Assembly: GCF_000826085.1 (NCBI RefSeq)
Contig: NZ_CCYM01000002.1
Location: 310,001-374,000 of the forward strand
Direction: 5' to 3'
DNA length: 64,000 bases
Source: Nigerium massiliense
Lineage (GTDB): Bacteria > Actinomycetota > Actinomycetes > Propionibacteriales > Propionibacteriaceae
How positions within the stretch are numbered: position 1 is the first letter of the stretch; each line of letters starts with the position of its first letter. Positions 26,332 through 35,226 of the stretch are shown here, one piece after another. The position numbers were made by a program, and so were the translations under genes. The notes below the pieces were generated by a model that made no database searches, had not been told where the DNA came from, and saw only the letters and a list, made by a program, of their open reading frames with translations.

Positions 26332-27885
26332 TCAGGCCGGCCCGAGGCCGTGCTTCTTGGACGGCCGCAGTTCGCGCTTGGTGGTCAGCATCTCCAGCGC
26401 CATCGCGATCTGTCCCCGCGTCTGCGCCGGATCGATGATGTCGTCGACCAGGCCGTGGGCGGCGGCGGCGAACGGCGAGCTGAAGGTCGTGCGGTACTCC
26501 TCCACCAGTTCGCTGCGGCGCTTCTCCGGGTCTTCCGCGGCGGCGATCTCGCGCTTGAAGACGACCGCGGCCGCGCCCTCGGCCCCCATGACCGCGATCT
26601 CGGCGGACGGCCAGGCGAACACCTTGTCAGCGCCGAGATCCTTGCTGCACATGGCGATGTAGGCGCCGCCGTAGGCCTTGCGCATGACGACCGTGATCTT
26701 CGGCACCGTCGCGGCCGAGTAGGCGTACAGCATCTTCGCGCCGTGGCGGATGATGCCGCCCTTCTCCTGCGCCACGCCTGGCAGGAAGCCGGGGACGTCC
26801 ACCAGGTTCACCACCGGAATGTTGAAGGCGTTGCAGAACCGGATGAACTTGCTGCCCTTGTCGGAAGAGTCGATGTCGAGCACGCCCGACATCACGCTCG
26901 GCTGGTTCGCGATGAAGCCGACCGACCGTCCGACGATGCGGCCGAAGCCCACCACGATGTTCTGCGCGAAGCCCGCCTGTACCTCGAGGAAGTCCTCGTG
27001 GTCGACGATCTCGCGGATGACGTCGCGGACGTCGTAGCCCTTGTTGGACTCCGCCGGGATGATGTCGCGCAGCTTGACCCGGTCTTCGATGTTCTCGTCG
27101 GCATCGATGATCGGGGCGTCCTCGGCGTTGTTCTGCGGCAGGAACGACAGAAGCTTCTGCGCGATCAGGATGGCCTGCTCATCGTCGTCCGCCACGAAGC
27201 TGACGACGCCGGAGGCCATCTGCGCGTCGGCGCCGCCCAGCGCGTCCTGGGTGACCTCCTCGCCCGTGACCTGCTTGATCACGCCGGGGCCCGTGATGAA
27301 CATGTGGGCCTTGCGCGTCTGGATGATGAAGTCGGTCAGCGCCGGGCTGTACGCGGCGCCGCCGGCGCACGGGCCCGCGATGATCGAGATCTGCGGCACG
27401 GCACCGGAGAGCTTGACGTTGCTGTAGAACACCTTGCCGTAGCCCGACAGCGAGTCGATGCCCTCCTGGACGCGCGCGCCGCCGGAGTCGTTGATGAAGA
27501 TGAACGGCGTGCCGGTCTTCAGCGAGGCCTCCAGCGCCTCCGACACCTTGATCGAGTGGGTCTCGCCCGCCGACCCGCCCGCCACGGTGAAGTCCTGGCT
27601 GGCGACGTTGACGCCGCGGCCGAACACCGCGCCGGAGCCGGTGACGACACCGTCCGCGGGCATGTCCGCCGTGTCCATGCCGAAGCTGGTCGTGCGGTTG
27701 CGGCGGAAGGCGCCGACCTCCTGGAACGTGCCCGGGTCGAGCAGCTTCTCGATGCGCTCGCGGGCGGTCATCTTGCCCTGGGAGTGCTGCTTGTCGATAC
27801 GCGCCTCGCCGCCCCCGGCTTCGACCTTGTCGCGGGCCTCCTCGAGGGTCTTGAGACGGTCCTTCATGGTGATCTTCTTAGCCAT
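26332..27885 (-). CDS. mmdA: Methylmalonyl-CoA carboxyltransferase 12S subunit
   Basis: 517 residues. The carboxyltransferase-fold subunit moves CO2 from methylmalonyl-CoA to biotin, forming propionyl-CoA. Both halves of the crotonase-like fold are present, with the acyl-CoA/biotin oxyanion-hole blocks GPCAGGAAYSPAL and RKAYGGAYIAM. The C-terminus also has the KREIAAAEDPEKRR segment typical of the 12S/MmdA/PccB group. It starts 11 bp after the 5S stop. Confidence 0.96.
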   Translation of the reverse strand: MAKKITMKDRLKTLEEARDKVEAGGGEARIDKQHSQGKMTARERIEKLLDPGTFQEVGAFRRNRTTSFGMDTADMPADGVVTGSGAVFGRGVNVASQDFTVAGGSAGETHSIKVSEALEASLKTGTPFIFINDSGGARVQEGIDSLSGYGKVFYSNVKLSGAVPQISIIAGPCAGGAAYSPALTDFIIQTRKAHMFITGPGVIKQVTGEEVTQDALGGADAQMASGVVSFVADDDEQAILIAQKLLSFLPQNNAEDAPIIDADENIEDRVKLRDIIPAESNKGYDVRDVIREIVDHEDFLEVQAGFAQNIVVGFGRIVGRSVGFIANQPSVMSGVLDIDSSDKGSKFIRFCNAFNIPVVNLVDVPGFLPGVAQEKGGIIRHGAKMLYAYSAATVPKITVVMRKAYGGAYIAMCSKDLGADKVFAWPSAEIAVMGAEGAAAVVFKREIAAAEDPEKRRSELVEEYRTTFSSPFAAAAHGLVDDIIDPAQTRGQIAMALEMLTTKRELRPSKKHGLGPA

Positions 27886-27896
27886 CGTTCCTGTCC

Positions 27897-29393
27897 TCAG
27901 GCGGGTTCAACCTGGACGCTGTGCTCGCGCCCGTTGAACGTCACGTTGTACTTGATCGGGCCACGGACGGCCTTGGCCGACCCGTCGGCGGCGGCCTTCT
28001 CGGCCGCGAGCTGCTCGGACGTCTTGCCCACGTTCTTCGGGCCCTGGTCGCGGCCGGTGAAGAACTTCGGCGCCACGCCCGGGAACATCGCGTTGGTGAG
28101 CACGTCCTCCTCAGAGCCGTCGAAGCCCTCGAGCTTCTTCGCGTCCTCGACGAGCTTGTCCCATTCGGGCTCGAGCAGGTCGGCCGGACGCTTCGTGATC
28201 GGCTCCTTCTTCGTCTGTTCCTCGGCCAGCTTCACGACCTCGGGATTTCGCTCGCCGATGCACTCGCCGTAGTAGCCGAGCATTAGGTCGGCGAACTCGC
28301 CGGTCATGACCTTGTAGCGGCCCATCAGGACGTTGAACACGGCCTGCGTGCCGACGATCTGGCTGGACGGGGTCACCAGAGGCGGGTAGCCGGCGTCCTT
28401 CTTGACGACCGGCACCTCCTCCATCACCTCGCGGATACGGTCACCCGCGCCCTGGGCCTTCAGCTGGCTCTCCATGTTCGAGAGCATGCCGCCCGGGATC
28501 TGGGAGCTGAAGATGTCGGTGTCGACGAGCGTGGCCGACTCGAACTCCTTGTACTTCGGGCGGACCTTGGCGAAGTGATCGCGGATCTTGAGCAGCCGGT
28601 CCATGTCGAGGTCGGTGGTGTAATCGGTGCCCTCGAGCATCTCGACGAGGGACTCGGTGGGGTTGTGGCCCGGTCCGAGCGACATCGAGCTGATCGCGGT
28701 GTCGACGACGTCCGCGCCGGCCTCGATGGCCTTCATCAGCGTCACCAGCGTCACGCCCGTGGTGGAGTGGCAGTGGACGTTGATCTGGGTGTCCTCGCCG
28801 TAGGTCTCCTTGATGCCGCGGATGATGTCGTAGGCGGGCTGCGGCTTGAGCAGGGCGGCCATGTCCTTCAGCGCCAGCGACTGCGCGCCCATGTCGAGCA
28901 GCTGGCCGGCCAGGTGGACGTAGCCCTCGACGGTGTGCAGCGGGCTGATCGTGTAGCAGATCGTGCCCTGGGCGTGCTTGCCGGTCTTCTTGACCGCCGC
29001 CATGGCCCGCTCCATGTTGCGCGGGTCGTTGAGGGCGTCGAAGACGCGGAAGACGTCCATGCCGTTCTCGGCTGACTTCTTCACGAACTTGTCCACCACC
29101 GTGTCCTCGTAGTGGCGGTAACCGAGCAGGTTCTGCCCGCGCAGCAGCATCTGCAGCTTGCTGTTCGGAAGGAGCTTGCGGAACGTCCGCAGGCGCTCCC
29201 AGGGATCTTCGTTCAGGAAGCGGATGCACGCGTCGTACGTGGCCCCGCCCCAGCATTCGACACTCCAGTAGCCCGCCTGGTCGATGTCCTCGCACGCGTC
29301 GACCATGTCTTCGAGCGCCATGCGGGTCGCCATGAGGCTTTGGTGAGCGTCGCGGAGGGCGACTTCGGTGACACCAATGGTTCGTGGACTCAT
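27897..29393 (-). CDS. Methylmalonyl-CoA carboxyltransferase 5S subunit
   Basis: 498 residues. The 5S subunit moves the carboxyl group from biotin to pyruvate, making oxaloacetate. It has an HMGL-like TIM barrel with metal-binding Asp in EVALRDAHQSL, the carbamylated-Lys region SLALKDMAALL and His-x-His in INVHCHSTTG. A C-terminal conserved carboxylase domain follows, ending in GREHSVQVEP. First gene of the transcarboxylase operon. GGAGG is about 14 nt before the ATG, a long spacing, but the N-terminus matches the family here. Confidence 0.95.
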   Translation of the reverse strand: MSPRTIGVTEVALRDAHQSLMATRMALEDMVDACEDIDQAGYWSVECWGGATYDACIRFLNEDPWERLRTFRKLLPNSKLQMLLRGQNLLGYRHYEDTVVDKFVKKSAENGMDVFRVFDALNDPRNMERAMAAVKKTGKHAQGTICYTISPLHTVEGYVHLAGQLLDMGAQSLALKDMAALLKPQPAYDIIRGIKETYGEDTQINVHCHSTTGVTLVTLMKAIEAGADVVDTAISSMSLGPGHNPTESLVEMLEGTDYTTDLDMDRLLKIRDHFAKVRPKYKEFESATLVDTDIFSSQIPGGMLSNMESQLKAQGAGDRIREVMEEVPVVKKDAGYPPLVTPSSQIVGTQAVFNVLMGRYKVMTGEFADLMLGYYGECIGERNPEVVKLAEEQTKKEPITKRPADLLEPEWDKLVEDAKKLEGFDGSEEDVLTNAMFPGVAPKFFTGRDQGPKNVGKTSEQLAAEKAAADGSAKAVRGPIKYNVTFNGREHSVQVEPA

Positions 29394-29599
29394 GTCGGTC
29401 AGTCTTTCACCTCCGCCGCTGCGCGGGCTGGGCCGTTGCCAACAAACCCGTCCATTGAGACCGGTCCGCTCACTGGGTGGACGGCCGTGGCTGCGCCCCA
29501 GACCAGACCCGATACCGCTCTGGCAAGCCACGCGACCGCCCGTTCAGGGCGCCGCGCGCGGACGGGGCGAACGTGCGTGCGGGTGAACGTGCGGCAGCG
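29394..29599. other. Divergent intergenic region, transcarboxylase operon / flippase-like gene
   Basis: About 200 bp. It must hold the promoter of the 5S-12S-1.3S operon, but I find no convincing -35/-10 pair. A short palindrome GTTGCCAAC is present near 29435. Confidence 0.4.
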
Positions 29600-29605
29600 T
29601 ACGCT
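29600..29605 (+). promoter_or_regulatory. -10 hexamer TACGCT before a short leader reading frame
   Basis: TACGCT ends 6 nt before a GTG at 29612, the same geometry as the leaderless starts elsewhere in the window. Confidence 0.35.
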
Positions 29606-29611
29606 GGCGCG

Positions 29612-29659
29612 GTGCCTTTTACGGTCGTGACCCGAGCCGCAGCCCGATGCGCGGGCTGA
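29612..29659 (+). other. Possible 15-codon leader ORF overlapping the next gene
   Basis: GTG 29612 opens a 15-codon frame whose TGA (29657-29659) lies just past the ATG (29647) of the membrane-protein gene, in another frame. It could be a leaderless leader peptide, or show that the true gene starts here and is shifted by one base. Peptide sequence begins PFTVVTR. Confidence 0.3.
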
Positions 29660-30882
29660 AAGGCGCGTCGCCCTGGGTGATCGCGGGCGTCCTGCTGGGG
29701 CTGTCGGGCTTCGTCGCCCAGATCATCAGCGCCCAGAACCTGCCGGTCGAGGCGAACCAGCACTTCCTCGTCTACCTGTCGCTGCTCCTCGCCCTCACGG
29801 GGTCGCTCGCCGGCGTCCAGGGCGAGACGTCCCGCGCCGCAGCCGTGACCGCCACGGCGTCGGGAGCGCCGAGCGGGGCCCGCGTGCTGGCCACGTCGGT
29901 GATCCTGGGGGCTGTGCTGGCGACGCTGGTCGGCGTCAGTTCGCTGGGCTGGCTGCCCGCCTTCCTGCCGGGCGCGACGGGCTGGACCTGTCTACTGATC
30001 GGCCTTGCCGTCGCCGCCTACGCCGGCGAGAGCGCCGCGGTGGGCGCGCTGATCGGGCGCGGGACGTCCGGGCCCGCCGCGATGATGGTCGGCGCGGACG
30101 CCGTGGGCCGCATGGTCTTCGTCGCGATCGCCGCCGCCGTTGGCGCGGGGCTCGGCGGCTACCAACTCGCGATCGCGCTGCCGATGGCGTCCTGGGTCGC
30201 GGTGCTGGCGGCGTCCGGCGCCTGGACGCAGGCGTGGTCGCTCCGGGTCACGGACACCGTGCCGCGCTTCGTCCGCAACCTGCTGTTCGCGGTGGCCGGC
30301 GGGGCGTGCACCTCGTTCCTCGTCAACGGCTACCCGGCGGTGCTGGCGTCCACCAGCCACGGCGTCGACCCGCGCACCGTCGCGCCGATCATGAACGCGA
30401 TCGTGCTGACCCGCGCCCCACTGCTGTTGCCGCTGCTGTCGTTCCAGGGGCTGGTCGTCTCGTTCCTCATCAAGAATCGCGCGCGACTGGCCGCGACGCT
30501 GACCAAGCTGTTCGGTGCGGTGTGGGTGCTGGCGGGCGTCGTCGCCGCCGGAATGTGGCTGCTCGGGCCGTGGTTCCTGCGGGTCGTCTACGGCCCTGAC
30601 TACGAGCTTCCCGGCATGGTCCTCGCCGGCCTGACGGCCGGGGCGGGTTGCACCGCGACGCTGGTGGCCGCGGCGGCGTCCGCGCTGGCCCTGGGCCGGC
30701 ACCGCCGGTACCTGGCCGCCTGGCTGGTCGGCACCGCGCTGGCCTTCGGCCTGCTGTTCATCCCGGGCGACGTGCTGACCCGGGTGCTGGCGAGCCTGGT
30801 GATCGGGCCATTGGTGGGCGCGGCCATCGCGCTCGTCGGGCTGCGCGACCGGGATTCGGATCTGGCCACGTCGCCCGCGTAG
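29647..30882 (+). CDS. Multi-spanning membrane protein, polysaccharide flippase-like
   Basis: 411 residues with about 12 hydrophobic helices in a regular pattern. The arrangement and the MNAIVLTRAPLLLPLLSFQGLV region resemble MATE/polysaccharide-export (MOP superfamily) transporters that flip lipid-linked sugars. No catalytic motif is expected. The ATG has no Shine-Dalgarno; see the leader frame upstream. It ends exactly at the -10 hexamer used by typA. The glycosyltransferase genes 7-9 kb downstream make a role in surface-glycan export plausible. Confidence 0.65.
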   Translation: MRGLKGASPWVIAGVLLGLSGFVAQIISAQNLPVEANQHFLVYLSLLLALTGSLAGVQGETSRAAAVTATASGAPSGARVLATSVILGAVLATLVGVSSLGWLPAFLPGATGWTCLLIGLAVAAYAGESAAVGALIGRGTSGPAAMMVGADAVGRMVFVAIAAAVGAGLGGYQLAIALPMASWVAVLAASGAWTQAWSLRVTDTVPRFVRNLLFAVAGGACTSFLVNGYPAVLASTSHGVDPRTVAPIMNAIVLTRAPLLLPLLSFQGLVVSFLIKNRARLAATLTKLFGAVWVLAGVVAAGMWLLGPWFLRVVYGPDYELPGMVLAGLTAGAGCTATLVAAAASALALGRHRRYLAAWLVGTALAFGLLFIPGDVLTRVLASLVIGPLVGAAIALVGLRDRDSDLATSPA

Positions 30883-30885
30883 AAT
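30880..30885 (+). promoter_or_regulatory. -10 hexamer TAGAAT for typA
   Basis: TAGAAT begins in the stop codon of the preceding gene and lies 84 nt before the typA ATG. It matches the consensus at 5 of 6 bases; no good -35. Confidence 0.45.
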
Positions 30886-30897
30886 CGCTTCGTCAAC

Positions 30898-30941
30898 GGC
30901 CCGTCCGCACACGGACCGGCCCGGGCGTCGCCTCGACGCCC
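30898..30941 (+). promoter_or_regulatory. Two hairpins in the typA leader
   Basis: GGCC (30898-30901) and GTCCG pair with CGGAC and GGCC up to 30921; GGGCGTCG (30923-30930) pairs with CGACGCCC (30934-30941), loop CCT. They precede the typA Shine-Dalgarno GGAG by about 17 nt. They may be the upstream gene's terminator or a leader control element. Confidence 0.4.
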
Positions 30942-30969
30942 GTTGCTCAATCCTTTGGAGACCCCGCCT

Positions 30970-32835
30970 ATGCCCAAGCGCTCAGACCTGCGCAACGTCG
31001 CCATCGTCGCCCACGTCGACCACGGCAAGACCACCCTGGTGGACGCCATGCTGTGGCAGTCCGGCGCGTTCCGCGACAACCAGGACGTGAACAACCGCGT
31101 CATGGACTCGATGGATCTCGAGCGCGAGAAGGGCATCACGATCCTCGCCAAGAACACCGCCGTCCAGCACGTCATCGATGGCCACGACGTGACGATCAAC
31201 ATCATCGACACCCCCGGCCACGCCGATTTCGGCGGCGAGGTCGAGCGTGGGTTGGAGATGGTCGACGGCGTCGTCCTGCTGGTGGACGCCTCCGAGGGCC
31301 CGCTGCCCCAGACCCGGTTCGTGCTGCGCAAGGCGCTCGCCAAGCGGCTGCCGATCATCGTCGTCATCAACAAGGTGGACCGCAGCGACGCCCGCATCAG
31401 CGAGGTCGTCGACGAGGTCTACGCCCTGTTCATGGACCTGGTCGACGACGACGAGGCCGACGTCCTCGACTTCCCGATCGTCTACTGCGCCGCGAAGGCC
31501 GGACGCGCCTCGCTCGAGCAGCCGGCCGACGGCGAGATGCCCGATTCGGAGGACCTCGAGCCGCTGTTCCGGATGATCTGGGAGACCATCCCGGCCCCCG
31601 AGTACACCGAGGGCGCACCGCTGCAGGCGCACGTCACCAACCTCGACTCCTCGCCCTACCTCGGACGCCTCGCGCTGTGCCGCATCGTCGAGGGCGAACT
31701 GCATCGCGGCCAGAACGTGGCGTGGATCCGCCGCGACGGCTCCGTCCAGAACGTGAAGCTGTCGGAACTGCTCATGACCAAGGCCCTCGAGCGCGTCCCG
31801 GCCGAGAGCGCCGGCCCCGGCGACATCGTCGCCATCGCGGGCATCCCGGACATCACGATCGGCGAGACGCTCTCCGACCCCGCCGACCCGAAGCCGCTGC
31901 CGCTCATCCACGTCGACGAGCCGTCGATCTCGATGACGATCGGCATCAACACGTCACCGCTGGCCGGCAAGGCAGGCAAGAAGCTCACCGCTCGCCTCGT
32001 GAAGGCGCGCCTCGATCAGGAGCTCATCGGCAACGTGTCCGTGCGCGTCCTCAACACCGACCGCCCGGACACCTGGGAGGTGCAGGGCCGCGGCGAGCTT
32101 CAGCTGGCCGTGCTGGTCGAGATGATGCGCCGCGAGGGCTTCGAGCTCACCGTCGGCAAGCCCGAGGTGGTCACGCGCCTGATCGACGGCAAGGTCCACG
32201 AGCCGACCGAGCGGCTGACGATCGACGTCCCCGAGGAGCACCTCGGCGCCGTCACCCAGATGCTCGGCACCCGCAAGGGCCAGCTCGAGCAGATGGTCAA
32301 CCACGGCACCGGCTGGGTGCGGCTGGAGTACGTCGTGCCGTCCCGCGCGCTGATCGGCTTCCGCACCGAGTTCCTCACCGACACCCGCGGCACCGGCATC
32401 ATGAACCACGTCTTCGAGGGCTACACCCCGTGGGTCGGCGAGCTGCGCAACCGGCAGACCGGTTCGCTGGTCGCCGACCGCCTCGGCGTCGTGAGTTCGT
32501 ACGCCCTGTTCAACCTCCAGGAGCGCGGCACGCTGTTCGTCGGCCCCGGCGAAGACGTCTACGAGGGCATGGTCGTCGGCGAGAACTCCCGCCCCGACGA
32601 GATGGACGTCAACCCGACCAAGGAGAAGCACCTCACGAACGTGCGCTCCTCCACCGGGGACGAGCTCGAGCGGCTGATCCCGCCGCAGCGGATGAGCCTC
32701 GAGCAGTCGCTGGAGTTCTGCGCCGCCGACGAGTGCCTCGAGGTCACCCCCGCGGACGTGCGCATCCGCAAGGTGATCCTGGACGCCAACGAGCGCGCCA
32801 AGGCCCGCAACCGCGCCAAGAAGGCCAACGCCTGA
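30970..32835 (+). CDS. typA: Translational GTPase TypA/BipA
   Basis: 621 residues. A ribosome-associated GTPase related to EF-G, active in stress and cold and in large-subunit assembly. G1 AHVDHGKTT is at 14-22, G2 in EREKGITI, G3 DTPGH and G4 NKVD. EF-G-like domains II, III and V and the BipA-specific C-terminal domain follow. ATG 30970 has GGAG about 9 nt upstream. A 13-pair hairpin terminates the gene. Confidence 0.96.
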   Translation: MPKRSDLRNVAIVAHVDHGKTTLVDAMLWQSGAFRDNQDVNNRVMDSMDLEREKGITILAKNTAVQHVIDGHDVTINIIDTPGHADFGGEVERGLEMVDGVVLLVDASEGPLPQTRFVLRKALAKRLPIIVVINKVDRSDARISEVVDEVYALFMDLVDDDEADVLDFPIVYCAAKAGRASLEQPADGEMPDSEDLEPLFRMIWETIPAPEYTEGAPLQAHVTNLDSSPYLGRLALCRIVEGELHRGQNVAWIRRDGSVQNVKLSELLMTKALERVPAESAGPGDIVAIAGIPDITIGETLSDPADPKPLPLIHVDEPSISMTIGINTSPLAGKAGKKLTARLVKARLDQELIGNVSVRVLNTDRPDTWEVQGRGELQLAVLVEMMRREGFELTVGKPEVVTRLIDGKVHEPTERLTIDVPEEHLGAVTQMLGTRKGQLEQMVNHGTGWVRLEYVVPSRALIGFRTEFLTDTRGTGIMNHVFEGYTPWVGELRNRQTGSLVADRLGVVSSYALFNLQERGTLFVGPGEDVYEGMVVGENSRPDEMDVNPTKEKHLTNVRSSTGDELERLIPPQRMSLEQSLEFCAADECLEVTPADVRIRKVILDANERAKARNRAKKANA

Positions 32836-32855
32836 TCCTGGACAAGAAGGCAACC

Positions 32856-32890
32856 CGCGCCCGTCCGCTCCTTCCTGAGCGGCGGGCGCG
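32856..32890 (+). terminator. Terminator of typA
   Basis: CGCGCCC (32856-32862) pairs with GGGCGCG and CCGCTC with GAGCGG (32877-32882), with a 2-nt/1-nt internal bulge and loop of 6 nt. Confidence 0.6.
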
Positions 32891-32918
32891 GCTCCGGTTC
32901 GAGCCGAACGGGTCCCCC

Positions 32919-32924
32919 TAAGAT
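32919..32924 (+). promoter_or_regulatory. -10 hexamer TAAGAT for the gene at 32931
   Basis: TAAGAT ends 6 nt before GTG 32931; no Shine-Dalgarno; leaderless. Confidence 0.45.
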
Positions 32925-32930
32925 GTTCCG

Positions 32931-35165
32931 GTGTCCGCCACTGTCGCCCCTGTGCGGGGCAGGACGCCGCTGCTCAGCGCACTGACCTGGGCAGTGGCGG
33001 CCGTCGTCCTGATCCTGGCCGCCGGGATCGCCGTCGCGTACGGCGTCCCCGCCCCCCAGGTCGCCGCCTACGGCGCCTACTGGCTCTTCGCCGTGATCGC
33101 CCCCGGGTTCCTCATCCACAAGGGGCTGCGCGGTACCCGCGGCAGCTGGCTCGCCGACATCGTGTACGCCGCCGGCACGGGCCTCGCCGTGGAACTGCTG
33201 GCCTGGATGGCGCTGTCGCTGGCCCACCTGCAGCCCGCCCTGCGGTTCTGGCCGCTCGTCACGCTCGTGCTGCTGATCGTGCCCTCCGTCCGACGTCGGC
33301 TCCTCGAACGGCCCACCGAGGCCGGATCCCCGTTGTGGTCGGCCGTGACGGCGTCGGCCGTCGGGTGGGCATGGTGGCTGCTGGCGACGGGCTTCCTGAA
33401 CGCGCAGCCGCTGCCGCCCAGCCCAGTCCCCTACTACGTTGATCTCCCCTGGCACCTCTCCCTGATCGCGGAGGCACGCCGGGCGTTCCCGATGCTGACG
33501 CCGCAACTGATCACCGCCGGGCCGCTGAAGTACTCCTGGTTCGTGCACGCGCACATGGCGATCGGTTCGATCGTCTCCGGGGTACCCGACTACGTCGTCC
33601 TGCTGCGGCTGGCGCCGATCGCGCTGACCGCCTTCGGCATCGCGGCCGTCGCTGTCGTGGCCCGGCAGCTCACGGGTTCGGCCGGGGCGGGCGCGCTGGC
33701 CGCCTGGCTGACCATCCCGCCCGCGCTGGTCGGGCTGTGGCCGCACCTGACCAGCACCACGAACATCTTCAACCCCGTCTCCCCCACGCAGCTCTACTCG
33801 GTGGGCATCAGCGTGCTCCTGGCCGGGGTGCTCGCGTCCCTGCTGGACGGCACGGGCTCCAAGGCGGGCACGTGGGTCATCGCCCTGCTGGTCGGGCTCG
33901 CGACGACCGGCAGCAAGAGCTCGGTCATGCTGATGATCTTCTGCGGGGTCGCCGCGGCGCTGCTCGCCGCACTGTTCCTCCGCCGGCGGAGGGTCGCCGC
34001 GGGCGTCCTGCTCGCCGGGGCGGCCGGCCTCACGGTGCTGGCGGTGGCGTTGGTGAGCGGCGGGAACTACGGCAACCGGCCGCAGCTGTTCTCCGCGCTC
34101 ACGTCGCTGACCCCCTACCGGCGCATCGCCGGCGCCAACGACTTCACCCTGCCGATCCCGGCCGGCTTCACCGGGCCGGGCGGACCCGCGCTGTTCTGGC
34201 CGCTGCTGCTGCTCGCGCTGGTCAGGTTCGGGCTCCTCCTGGGGTTCGTCGTGCCGTTCCTCAGCGCGGAGCTGCGGCACCGCCTCAGCGCGTGGCTGCT
34301 GGCGGGCATCGTGGCCTCCGCGTGGATCCCCTTCGTGGTCATGGGCCACCGGGGCTACAGCCAGTACTACTTCATGTTCGGGGCGGTCCCGTTCGCGGCG
34401 ATCCTCGTCGCGTGGGCCGCCCAGCGGGCGGTCGGCGGCTCACGGACGCGGCTGGTGACGGCTTGGTCGGTGGGCGCCGTGGCGGGTCTCGCCGTCGCGG
34501 TCGTCCACGCCGTCCGGCACAGCCGGCGGGCGCCCGGCTCGGTCGAGGCGTGGTGGAACGCGCTCGACAGGTTCTCGCTCGAGGCGGGCATCTTCTGCGG
34601 GCTCGCGTTGCTGTTGATCTGCGCCGGGGTGGTGCTGCGACGCCGCGGCCGTCCCATGCTGGCCGCGATCGCGGCGGGCGCCATCCTCGGCCCGGCGTTG
34701 GGAACCGCGGCCGTCACCGCCCCGATGTCGCACCCCGCCAACCAGACGGCGCGCTACTCGGTGATCACGCTGAACGAGTCGCAGGCGGCGCTGTGGATGC
34801 GCGACAACGTCCCCTTCGATGCCGTCGTCGCCACCGACACCCAGTGCCGGGTCAGGACCGGACCGACCTGCGACGCCCGCCGCTGGTGGATCTCGGGCCT
34901 GTCGGGCCACCGCGTGCTGCTCGAGGGCTGGGCGTACACCGCCGAGTTCGACGGAACCCGGTTCACCGACCCCGACCTCTACGCCTTCAACCAGTCCTTG
35001 TTCACCAAGCCCGCCCGCGACAACATCGCCCGGGCGAAGCAGCTCGGCGTCACGTGGCTCGTCAGCGAGCGGTTCCCGGGGAGCGCGACCGTCTCGGCCG
35101 ACCTCGCCCGGTTCGCCGACGTCGCCTACGTCAACGACACGGTGACGGTGTATCGCCTGCGGTGA
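32931..35165 (+). CDS. Large multi-spanning membrane protein, GT-C glycosyltransferase-like
   Basis: 744 residues with roughly 14 hydrophobic helices and a C-terminal soluble domain of about 130 residues (after residue 610) ending in VTVYRLR. The layout resembles bacterial GT-C-fold or DUF6541-like envelope proteins, which use polyprenyl-phosphate sugars. A candidate acidic motif in the first long outer loop (YYVDLPWHLSL) carries an Asp and a His suited to such an active site. The soluble domain (DNVPFDAVVATD, GVTWLVSE) recalls the C-terminal domain of membrane mannosyl/arabinosyltransferase-like proteins. Acceptor unknown. Confidence 0.6.
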   Translation: MSATVAPVRGRTPLLSALTWAVAAVVLILAAGIAVAYGVPAPQVAAYGAYWLFAVIAPGFLIHKGLRGTRGSWLADIVYAAGTGLAVELLAWMALSLAHLQPALRFWPLVTLVLLIVPSVRRRLLERPTEAGSPLWSAVTASAVGWAWWLLATGFLNAQPLPPSPVPYYVDLPWHLSLIAEARRAFPMLTPQLITAGPLKYSWFVHAHMAIGSIVSGVPDYVVLLRLAPIALTAFGIAAVAVVARQLTGSAGAGALAAWLTIPPALVGLWPHLTSTTNIFNPVSPTQLYSVGISVLLAGVLASLLDGTGSKAGTWVIALLVGLATTGSKSSVMLMIFCGVAAALLAALFLRRRRVAAGVLLAGAAGLTVLAVALVSGGNYGNRPQLFSALTSLTPYRRIAGANDFTLPIPAGFTGPGGPALFWPLLLLALVRFGLLLGFVVPFLSAELRHRLSAWLLAGIVASAWIPFVVMGHRGYSQYYFMFGAVPFAAILVAWAAQRAVGGSRTRLVTAWSVGAVAGLAVAVVHAVRHSRRAPGSVEAWWNALDRFSLEAGIFCGLALLLICAGVVLRRRGRPMLAAIAAGAILGPALGTAAVTAPMSHPANQTARYSVITLNESQAALWMRDNVPFDAVVATDTQCRVRTGPTCDARRWWISGLSGHRVLLEGWAYTAEFDGTRFTDPDLYAFNQSLFTKPARDNIARAKQLGVTWLVSERFPGSATVSADLARFADVAYVNDTVTVYRLR

Positions 35166-35214
35166 CCTTCGCGCCGAACCGTGACCGTGTTCCAGCGTTT
35201 AGAGACAGTGCGTC

Positions 35215-35220
35215 TAGACT
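35215..35220 (+). promoter_or_regulatory. -10 hexamer TAGACT for the gene at 35227
   Basis: TAGACT ends 6 nt before GTG 35227; no Shine-Dalgarno; leaderless. Confidence 0.5.
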
Positions 35221-35226
35221 TTTCTG

